Shown one piece after another: positions 1-10,300 of a DNA stretch of 25,922 bases. The DNA is from Amoebophrya sp. AT5.2. Taxonomy: Eukaryota > Sar > Dinophyceae > Syndiniales > Amoebophryaceae. How positions within the stretch are numbered: position 1 is the first letter of the stretch; every line of letters starts with the position of its first letter. The translations under genes and the position numbers were made by a program. The stretch is taken from contig RXOD01004215.1 of NCBI GenBank assembly GCA_005223375.1, positions 1 through 25,922 of the forward strand, read 5' to 3'. A model generated the notes under the pieces. It worked only from the letters and a program-made list of their open reading frames with translations. It searched no databases and was not told the origin of the DNA.

Positions 1-386
1 ATTTTTCTCCAAAGATCCCTGTTTTTTGCGTCTATTAGGAGCGCACGTCGTCGGTGAAGATGCTGCTGTAGTTGACCGGTCCACGTTGCGGTCGCTCCTT
101 GTCCCCTGGCTGCTGGTTTTTTTGTTTGTGCTACTACTATCCGCGCCCACCTTTCTTGTGGGTATCGGAGGACGTGCCCGAAGTACCTCCACCGCCTCAC
201 TAACTCTAAGTGACTACTCCCTTACTAACCTCCACCGCCACTACTCCCTTACTAACACTAAGTTATCATGCCAAAAGAGCAAGAGAACCGCCACCGCGGT
301 GAAAATCAACACTGAGTCGGTGGTGCTGATTTTTGCAATACCACGCTACGTACATGTATAGAAATTTTTGTGTTTTCTCATCGGAT
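1..386. other. Spacer, no supported gene
   Basis: Apart from the short tandem repeat at 186-260 nothing is supported. A plus-strand frame (26-361) encodes a hydrophobic segment, but half of it is translated repeat. Confidence 0.4.
186..260. repeat. Short tandem repeat (CCTCCACCGCC / CTACTCCCTTACTAA)
   Basis: CCTCCACCGCC occurs at 186-196 and 229-239. CTACTCCCTTACTAA occurs at 214-228 and 241-255. The units are imperfect and shuffled, with CTAAG/CTAAC between them. It lies in a plus-strand open frame (26-361) that has no other sign of coding. Confidence 0.6.
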
Positions 387-689
387 TTACCTTGTCGGTC
401 CCGACAAGACCGGGACGGCGAACTGGGGGAGATTCGGCATGCTCTGGCGCCACGCATCGACGGTCGCGTCTGTGATTAGCTCCAGCTGTCGCGCCGTCTC
501 GCTGCGCGTTTCCTCTGCGGCCGAGGGTGCCTCCTCCTGTCCCTGGAAGACGGCCTTCGTTTCATTCCGTGGAGCCGTCATCTCCTCAGCTGGAATTTCG
601 AGCAAGATAGGGAGAGGAGCGGCGCCTCCTTCAGCATCTCGCTCCATCTTGCGCGCCAGAATCTCTTTTCTCTTGTTGTTGAGTCTAAG
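387..689 (-). CDS. Probable terminal exon of an unidentified gene
   Basis: A frame ending with a stop at 387 encodes about 100 residues: a basic helix (K-R-K-E-I-L-A-R-K-M-E-R-D), then an acidic Ala/Glu/Pro-rich stretch and W-R-Q-S-M-P-N-L-P-Q-F. Composition and GC-rich third positions resemble the other minus-strand genes. Upstream, near 745-800, an ATG-led or acidic micro-exon ends at an AAG|GTAGGA donor and could splice to acceptors between 660 and 690, but I could not fix the phase. The exon start is therefore approximate. No family recognised. Confidence 0.4.
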   Translation of the reverse strand, partial: LRLNNKRKEILARKMERDAEGGAAPLPILLEIPAEEMTAPRNETKAVFQGQEEAPSAAEETRSETARQLELITDATVDAWRQSMPNLPQFAVPVLSGPTR

Positions 690-1320
690 AATCGAGTGAA
701 GCAGGCCGTGTAGCGACAGGGACAGGCACAAAGCAGTTCAAGTGAAATTCGAAGGCCGTTTCCTACCTTCGTGTTCACGTTCTTCATCCTCGCTGGTGAC
801 CGCGACAAAAATGCGAATTAAAAATTACGAGTCCACCAGGGCCCGGCACAAAAAAAAATGAAAGAAAGCGAATCGAACAATGGTCATCACCATCATAGTA
901 ATCCCCATACAAGCGGACGCGGAGTGTAATTGAAGAGTAGACTAGAGGCACGATACCACGATGAACAACAAGCTGAAGCTTTTGTAAACAAAAGCTCAAC
1001 GCCAACGCGAGATAGCCGCGGCCAGTCGGATCTGAAGGCCCTGCTCGATAGAAGATCAATTGCAGACGCAAAACCAAAATAAAACCCTTCATCACCGTAA
1101 GCGCAATCCAAATCCTGTCTGATGATCGTGCTACCGTTCAGTTTTTTTTACTTGCTAGTATGTGTAGTTGCTTCCTGTTCCTTCCCGCAAAATCTACAAC
1201 TCACCGACTAAAAAACAAGCGTCGTTGTGCTGTTGTAAAGAGTCAAATGAGTCGTGGCCGTGGGTTTCCCAGCCCCTACTGCATCTTCTGCTTTTTCTTC
1301 ACAATTACCCCCACCAAAAT
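690..1320. other. Downstream flank of the giant ORF, no supported gene
   Basis: Composition is less GC-rich than the coding regions. A possible donor (AAG|GTAGGA near 755) may belong to the exon ending at 387. Open frames here are short and unlike the neighbouring proteins. Confidence 0.4.
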
Positions 1321-4300
1321 TTAGAATTCCAGTTCCGAGCCGGACATCACGGGATCTGCCCTTTCCCTAATCCGCTCGGCCTCCGTTTCCGAACCGGACT
1401 GCAGCGGCATACCGAATGCGTAATGCCGCGCCAGTTTCCCTCCGTCCGCCTTTTTCTGCATCTCGAAGACGAATTCGTCCACCGGGTCAAAGCCCGTCCA
1501 CCTCCCGCGAGCGTCCAGGTGCGTCCCCGCCGTCCACTGCGGCGGCGGGGGCTTCATCCGCTGCGAGCCGGCGCTCTTGGTCCGCTTCAATTTCGCCACG
1601 GTAGACATGGACGCTAAGGAGCCGCCGATAACACCGGCGAATGGTGTTGGTGATCCACCTGCGCGAGCGCCAAACAAGCCACCACTCGCGGTTAGAGCTG
1701 ACGTCGTTCCGAGAGGGTGCGCGCCCCCGGCCGAAAGCGGCCGCGCCGCTGGCGTCGCCGGCGCGACGCCTCGGGACAACACCGGTCCCCCAGCAGAAGC
1801 CGCGAACGATCCGGAGAGTGGCGTGGACGGGGCAACCGTCGTGCGGCCGGCAGTAAACATAGGTACCGGTAGCCTCGGACTTGCGAACCCTTGAGCAGGC
1901 TGGGGATTCGGATCCGCTGCGCCCAGGCTGCTGGACAGGTAGTTTACGCCCAGATGCACGCCCAGCTTTCTTCTTTCCACCTTTTCCGGCACGTAGTATT
2001 TGCCCATATTTGTCTTCTTCTCCAGTCGCATCTGTTTCTGCGCAAGCAACATCTGAGTTTCCAGATCACAAAACGCTTCCTCGTCCATAGTCTTGTCGCG
2101 CCGCTTTCGCTCCCGGTCGGGGGATAAAGATTTCGCGATGAGTCTTCCACCCCACTCAACGCCCTTGTACTTGTTCAAATCCGCACTGGAAGAGGACTTC
2201 CGACTCGACTTGGATTTGCGCTTTTCAGAGGTAGATCTGCCGCCACTCGTGCTTGGCTTCTGCTCGGTCGACTTGCTGTGGCTGCTGCCGTCCTTGGAAT
2301 GCGAATCGTCGTCGGTCGCGGTCTTCACCGTCGCCGAAGCAGCGCCCGCATCAACTCTGCTCGTTTTCGTAACCGCGCTCGTGGCCTTGGAGTCGATGCT
2401 TTCCTTCGAGTTTTTGCGCGACGCGATCATCTCTTGTTCCTCCTCGATCCGGCCGAGCTCGTCTTCCGCAGAAAATCGACTGCTCGATGCGCCACTGCGC
2501 CGGCTGCGGGCGCTTCTTGTCGGGTCTTGCGCGGAGTCCCGGACATCCGCCCCATTGCCAGATCCGGATGCACCCTTTTCCCCGATCTTCCCGAACGTAG
2601 ACGATCCAGAGCCGCCGGAATGAGAACTCGCCCCCGTCGTGCTCCTAAATTTGCTCATCGCCCCCGCTACCGCACCCAGCCCCGAGCCGACAACCAAAGG
2701 CGTGGCGCGGGAAGTGGACGACGGCGTCCTGTCCGATCCCTTCAGGCTCATGGAATCGCTCAAAGCCTTGTCGACAGACGCGCTGTCGTCTTTCGAATGC
2801 GAATCGCTTTTCGCGGCTCCCTGCGCGCTTCCCGCAGCGCCAGAAGCAACGGACTTCTTGTCCTCGTCCATCTCGGTAGCTGCGCCGTCCTTCTCTTCGC
2901 TTTTATCCGATCGCTCATCCGACTCCTCTTCTTCGGATGATCCCTCGCTCAGGTTCGCTTCCTGTCGCGCAATAGCCCAGCGGGACATAGGGGAGGGTAG
3001 CCGCTCGTGCTGCGCGCGCTTAAATAGTCGCTTGTCCACCTCGGCTTCGAGCAACTCTTCCTGGAACTTCTCCAGCGCTTTCTCGAGATCCAGGGGCGTC
3101 GACTGGGTGTCGAGCAGGTTCACCATCTTTTCCAGCATCAGTTTGTCGTCCCGCACCTGCATCGGATCTTCGATCTCTCGCAATTTCCCCCCGCGCTGCA
3201 GCGTCTGGATCAGATTCAACCTGCGCTGCATGCGCACAATCGCCGGGAGGTTTTTGTCGTCGTCGAACTCGCCCGGTGGCGGTTTCAGGCCTCCGAGCGC
3301 GAACTTCTTCTGCGAGCTCCAGAACGGACTCAGCAGTTGCCACGTGTCTTTCAACAGGTTTTTCAGCGCCAGCTCGACGAGCAGCGGCGCGTTGTCGACG
3401 ATGGGCTTCACCGCGTGCGCCCCACCGAGCTGGAGGGGCGCGACAACGTCCTTCAACAAATTGTAGACCTGGTCCCGCACCGGCGGCGCCGCATTGTAGC
3501 GCCGGCGTTTTTCGTCCTCATCCTCGCTCGATGTGTCGTTCGCAGAAGATTCTGGGTCCGATTTGCGCGGCCGGCGCTTCCGTTGCCCGCCCGCTATGAG
3601 GGGCTGCTCCAGGCGGTGGTCGCCGGGTTTCGCCGTCTCCGTCAAAAGCAAACTTCCCGGCACGACGATCGTGTAGAAGGCCGAGCGATCGAAGGTCTCG
3701 CCGAAGACGGTCAAAATCTGGAAGTCGGAGGGGACTTTCGTCTTGATCGGCTCGTTCGGATCGAACACATCCGTCTCTGTCGAGGAGAGAAACAGCGACT
3801 CGTTGTCCGCATCCTTCTTGGCTGACCGCCCTGACCCCACTCCAGAGCCGCGATCTTCCTCCTCGTCGTCCTCCTCCTCGCCCTTTTCAGACCCAGAGGC
3901 CGAATGATAAGACTGCTCCTCCTCGTCCCCGCCTTCGTCTTCGCCATCAACACGCTCGTCCGGATCATAGCCGCTGACTTCACTCGACGCGCCAGACACG
4001 GGAAAAGCTAAGACACCACCAGCCGCGTCCATGCGATCCGCGCGAGCTACCTGCATCACGCAGTCGATTGCCTCCTCAACCTGCTCTCTCTCTACCTCCT
4101 CGACCGCTTCCAGCCGAGCTTCCTCCTCGATCCGATCTCTTTCCTCGCGCCAGAGCAACGTGCTCTCACCCGTTTCATCCCCGCCCAACGTCGACTGGGC
4201 GACTGACTGACCATCTTCTCCGCTTCCGCGGCCGCCGGGACCTCCCCGCTTTTTCCCGGGGTAGCCAGGGAATTTGTTCTTCTTCAGCTCCTTTTCGCTA

Positions 4301-7300
4301 ATTTTCGGAAGATTTAAGTCCTGGAAGTCGTTCAGTAGAATCGCTGAGTGGTCAAACTGGAGGTAGCTGTTCGTGCCGCGCAGAAAGGTCTCGGATTCGT
4401 ACAGCAACCGCAGCAAATCGTGGCCGGATACCGTGAGTTTCACGAGCCGTAGTTCGGCTTTCTTCTGTTTCGACAGATCCGGGGGCCGGTTCGGCTCGGG
4501 GTCGGGGTCGTCGTCGTCCCCGTTGGAGAACCCGCGCAGCGGCGGGATGAATTCGACTAGAAGTTCTTTTCGCGTGAACCGCGGATCCTCCAGCCCATAG
4601 TCCCTCCCGCCGCCGTTCTCAGCATAGCTGCTCAAATAGTGGATCGCCGGGAGAAGAAGCAGTGTCTTGCGCCGAGCTGCCGCGCTTCCCACCACCTCCG
4701 GGAGCACCAGGTCTGCCATCAGGGAATGAAACGTGATCTGTCGCCATTCGGCGTCTCGCGTTGTCCAGCACGGCCGCTTTAGCCCTCGCTCCACGCCGGA
4801 ACACAACGAGTCTGGGTCGACCGACGGCCGGCCGGCGTCCAAAACGTTGTCGACGTTCTTCAGAGCTTTCACCTCCTCCTCCGTCGTGTCCCGGCCTAGC
4901 TTTCGTTTCTGCTCCATTTTCTTCACGTAGCTGATGTAAGCGTCCAGTGCCTTCCGCCGCATGTTGTCGTATTTGGAGGCTTCCAGGCCAGCAATCTGCT
5001 CCAGCCGGGTGTCGAAATCCGCAAAGTTCAGCAAATTCATGTCCTCGAGATTCAACAGTTTCTGGTACTTCTGCAGCACTTTTGCAAACTCTTGGTCCGG
5101 CTCGAAGCCCTTTTCGTCGTTTTCTTTCAGGTTCGCGCGATGCGGTGTCAACCGCAAGTGCCGGTGTCTGCCGACCACCAAGCGCCGACCCGTGCGGCTC
5201 GGCTGGTCGCGCTGTTCCTTCCAGCGCGGGGAGCGGGACGTGACCGTCGGGAAACGGTTCATCTTTTTCAGGATACGCGCATCGTTTTCCAGCCCGACCA
5301 GATCTGCGTCGCGCTGCATGTTTTCGACGTCGCTGTCTTCGTAGGGGGGGTTCGGGGGGTCCTCCATGAGGCACTCGTCCCCGTCGGGCACCAGCCACAG
5401 GTCGATCACCGACACCGCATCCGGTCCGGCTTTCACGGCCAACCGGTCCGGTCCCGCGATGGAGGTGAACCTTTGCTCCACCGGGTCCCACTCCCGGCCC
5501 AAGTGCTTCCCGTGCGCGTCGACGTACCACTCCAGGGGCTCGCGCTCGAAACCGCCGAGCAGCAGATCGATGTCCGGCTCCGTCCGCATCAGCTCCTTGT
5601 CCTCCGCGTTCGACTGGTGGGTCAGCGCAACCACGGCGTCGACGGCGGAGAGCCGTTTCAGCGCCGTGCCGACGACCTCATTCGCCGCGGCGCGGGGTTC
5701 CTGGAACTCGAGAATCGACTCGTAGTCGCCAGTGGCGGTCGACGCGGAGTTTTCTTGTTCCCCGGTTCGCGAGCCCGTTGCACTGCCGGAACGCTCGGCG
5801 TCGGTGTGGCCGGAGACGGTCACCACCGTGTCGACGCCAAGCGTGTCGCTCGATTTCAGACGGTCACCGAAGCCGGTAGAAGAGCCCAAGGAGCGGCGCA
5901 CGGCGGGGCGTGAAGATTGAGATTCCCCCAACCGCTCCGCCGCGGTTGCGGTGATGTCAAAGGTCACTTGAGACATGGAATCCGACTCCTTCTCCAGGTC
6001 GCGCTCCGGAATGGGCTGCGTCTTTTTCAGAATAGACCGCATCTCCGTTACCTCTTCGACAGGGAAGAAATCGACGCCGGCGAGATTCGCCTTCATCTCG
6101 GACCGAATACCTTCGAGATCCTCGTCGAAAGCATCGTCCAACGTGATGCTCGAACCTGACCGCATCGCGCGCATCCTGCGGCGCTGCGCGGCTCGAGCGT
6201 CGGGCTGAACAGGAGCTAAACCAGTCCGCGCAGCGGGTCCAGCGACGTCCTCGTCGACTTCTTCGTCATACGCTATGTCCAGAATCGAAGAGCCAGATCG
6301 CATCGCCCGGAACGCGCCACCAGCTCGCTGCTTGGGTGTCGTGGGACCACCGAAACGCGGTTTGCTGGAAGCAGCCTTCTCCAACTCGAGTTCTTGTTCC
6401 ACATCTAGATCTACGTCGTACGCTTCGTCCAGCAGAGACGAGCCCGATCTTGCCGCCAGCAGCCGGCCTCGTTTCGCTTGCGCGTGTGCGCTGCTGGCGA
6501 GGGGTTCCGTTTCATCCTCGTCCCCGGCAGCGCCAAAGCGCACGTCCGCCGCCCACTCGATCGATCTGCTTGGTTTCAAAGTAGCGGCGCGTTTGGTATG
6601 GCCGGCAGCGATCGCATCGAGGGGACTCTCATCTTCATCTTCCTCCTCTCCAGCGGCCCGCTCTTCGTCAATTGTGGCTTGCAACCGAAGTGTACTTCCC
6701 GAGCGACGCCGTGCCATACCGAACCTTTTTTCGTCGCCTGACGAAAATTCTTTTTTTCGCGGTTGGACTTCCACCTCGTACGGTTCGTCGAGCTGCAGAC
6801 TGCTGGTACTGCGCATGCCGCCCGCAAATGCGCCGCGCTTCCCGCCCGGCTTCTGTCCGCCGCTAAATGGTGCATTAGCCTCGTCGTCGTCGTCGTCGCC
6901 AAATACCACGTCTTGGCTCCATTCAATCGACCTTGAGACGCGCATGGTTTTACGTTTTGCGGCCACGACGGCACTCTCACCACTGCCGCCTTCGGCGGAT
7001 GGTTCGGATTCCTCGTCGATGTTCGCGAGGGTACTTGTGCCACTACGCAGACCAGAGAATGAGCGCCTTTTTTTCGCGCCCGCGGAAGCTCCTGTAGCGA
7101 TCGGCGGCGACGCCGAAGACGCACGAGTTGTTGGACCCCCAAGAACAAGGCCATCGTCTCCGGCCTTGTCCTCATCGTCCTCTTGCTGAGCCTCGAGCTC
7201 GATATCGAACGCATCATCCAGAATCGAGCTGCCACTCCGCGCACGAGCCGCCATGGCGCCTCGCTTACCCGCGCCGAGCCCACCCAATCTTGGCGCGGCT

Positions 7301-10300
7301 TCACCAAACTCGACATCGTCGTCGAATTGCAGACTGCTACCAGACCGGCGACCGCCGAAAGCACCGCGTCGCTTCGCGCCAGCGAGCGGAGGCTGCGGTC
7401 CGCCAACTTGCGGCTTTATTCTGTCCTTGTCGTCGTCGTCCTCATCAACCTCAACGTCGAACGGATCATCCAACATGGTCGAACTACCGCTGCGCGCGCG
7501 CAACATTGCGCCGCGTTTACTTCCGAAACTACCTGCCCTTCCGAGTGGTCCACCCACCTCGACGTCGTAGGGATCGTCGAACTGCAAACTGCTACCAGAC
7601 TTTCGCCCAACAAACGACCCACGTCGTTTTGCGGCCGCCGATAGCTTTGGGGCCTCTACTACGTCCTGGTCCTCGTCATCGAGCTCGATGTCGAACGCAT
7701 CATCCTGAATCGAGCTGCCACTCCGGGCACGAGCGGCCATGGCACCGCGCTTACCGAAACCCCCCTGCGGTTCTTCGCGAGCCTCGATCTCTATCTCGTA
7801 CGGCTCATCGAATTGTAGACTGCTGTCGCTACGCCGTTGCTTAAAACTACCCCGCTTCTTCGACATGGCTCCGCGAGCCGCAGCGCCCCCATCGCCGTCG
7901 AAGTCGAACGTCGACGGATTCTCGCCTCCCACCTGATCTCCTTCCGTCGTAGGCTTTTTCAGGATACCCGGCCCGATTTCAACCGAGTAGGGTTCGTCCA
8001 GGATGCTGGAGCCACTACGACGACGCGCCATCATGGACCGGCGTTGCGCAGCAGCTCCTCCGACGGGGTGGACCTCCACATTCTTTGTCGCTGGCATGGC
8101 GTTTCTCTCGTCTACTTCTTCGTCGAAAGCTTCGTCGAGAGCCAGACTGCTGCCCGACCGCGTCGCCCCGGTACCGAACATTCTTCGCTTGGGGGAAGAC
8201 ATAGACAATGGCAGTGCCGCGGCCTTGGTTGCCGCGCCACCCGGCTGCTCCTGTGGATGTGCGGGGTAGATGACATTCAGGGTCGACGCCCCCGTTTTCC
8301 CGACTTCGATGTCGTACGGTTGGTCCAGCAGGCTGCTTCCGGACCGCACGGCGGTGAACTTTTTTCGCTGCGCCGCAGAGGATGCCGCTCGCCCCTTCGC
8401 GGTGAGGTCCTCGTGGTCGCTACCGAACTCGACGTCACTCGCCCACTCGATGCTCTTCCGCCGCCCGCTGGCGCCGCCCGCGGAACCGCCTTCGTCCGAT
8501 TTCTCCTGCTCGCCAGGATCGTTCTCCTTCTCCGGCTCCTCATCGATCTTGCCGATGCGGGATTTCTTGGTCCTCGATGGAGCGTGCGACGCGTCGCCGA
8601 CTTCCTCGTCGTACGGATCGTCGAGGATGCTGGAGCCAGAACGGCCGCGCGCAAACGACATCCCGCGACTCCCCGTGCGCCGCTTCGGAAAGGCCCAGGT
8701 TGCGGATGTCGGGGTCAAGTTGAACTGATCGGCTGCCTCCGTCGCGGCAGACGGTCCAAACTCAAACGGTACCTCGACCGCCCCCCCATCGGTGATTTCC
8801 TGCGACTGCCGATCCGTCAGTGAAGTCGCGTCGTCGTCCTTCTCGAGCGGGAAATCCTGCGGATCGTCGAGGGACACCGAACTTCCGGAGCGAAGGCTAG
8901 CCAGCGCTGGTTTGCCCGCTTTTTTCTTGTAGTTCTCCTGCCCCGTCGTGGTCCGTTCGTCCGAGGCCTGCTCCTGATCGACTTCTTGCACCTCTACATC
9001 AAGCGGCTCATCCATGGACAGCGAACTACCGCTGCGCAGCGTCGCGAATCCCCCCCGGGGTTTACGCTTGGGTAGCTCGTCCTCTTCCGCCGCCGGCAAG
9101 TCAACCGGCTCATCCAGTTCCAGCGAAAGCGACGATCCACTTCGCAGACTCGCCATCATCCCCTTCTTCGGCGATTTATTTCCACCAGCGGCCCTTGTTG
9201 CAGCTGCTGGAGACGAGACGGCCGCAGCGTCTGCGAAAGACCCGCCCGACCCACTGCCGGCGCTTGATGGTCGCCGGCCGCGCCGCTCCGCGCGCGATGA
9301 CGAATTCTCGTGCTCGTCCTGCTGGTCCTCTACTGACCCCGGCGGCGGGGTGCCGCTCCCGATCGTGATCTGGGGGAGATCACCGGCTTCCATTGGAGCT
9401 TCCTGCGGGTTCACGAAGGAGCTCGTCGAACTCGACGGCTCTGCAGGGCGATCGCCGAGTCTTGGCAGCTGCACAGGACCTGCTGGCTCCCCGCGAGCAG
9501 CACGCAGAGGTGGCGACTGCGAAACGTCCTGTACCGCGAGAGGCCGGTCACCGTCTCGCCCACCTCGCGGTCGTCCGCTCCGATTGATGTCCGCATTCTC
9601 AGGCAGCCAGAAAACGCCCGGCGTCGTGCCGTCCTCGCGCAACTTCAACCGAGACTGCCGCGTCGCGGGAGACGCGCTTGTTCCCTGTTGATCGTCATCT
9701 GCGCCTTCCTCCTCGGTATCTGGTTTCCGGAATGCAGTCGCACCAAACACTTCCCCGTCCTGCTGGATGTAAGGCATCGGGCCTGCCACCCCCAAGTGGT
9801 CCTCGACGTGCAGCGTTGACGAACTGCGCTGGAGCAGCATGCGCCTTTTGCCACCGCCGAAAGCGCCCCTGCCAGCGGCTCCACCGACTTCCGGCATCTT
9901 CTCGCTCGAGGAGATGTCTTCGCCGCCCGCCGCGATCGCGAACCCGGACGTCGCCGGCGACGATCCGCTCGTCAGTTCGCCACTCGTGCCGACGCCGAGC
10001 AGCTTTTTCTTCTTGTTCCCGCTCAGCGGCGTTGCGCCAGTCACCATCATCCGCACCGCGGGAGTCGTGCTCGTCGCGGTCAGAGTCACCGCCGACTGCT
10101 TCGCCACCTCTTGCGACAGCGCGCAGTGCCGCGTATCAGGCGTGAGCAGGCCCATGAACCCGATGCGAAACTTCTCCTTCTGCTTCCCGACATTCACCAC
10201 GTGGTACTTGGGCAACACGTTTAGGGGCGAGTCGAACAGCCCGCCCTCGCGCGCGCGGACGTTGCTGTTGAGAAGCACAGAGGTGCTCGAGTGCGTCGTG

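Noticed and set aside
26..361. Plus-strand protein with a hydrophobic N-terminus
   Set aside because: No ATG start, and much of it is translation of a short tandem repeat. No supporting motif.
784..1111. Minus-strand frames encoding hydrophobic and aromatic residues
   Set aside because: Less GC-rich sequence, two overlapping frames of similar length and no motif. More likely intronic or untranslated.
6275..7189. Plus-strand open frame of 304 codons over the repeat array
   Set aside because: Antisense shadow of the RSGSS array. Its serine-rich composition is the complement of the repeated acidic and basic codons.
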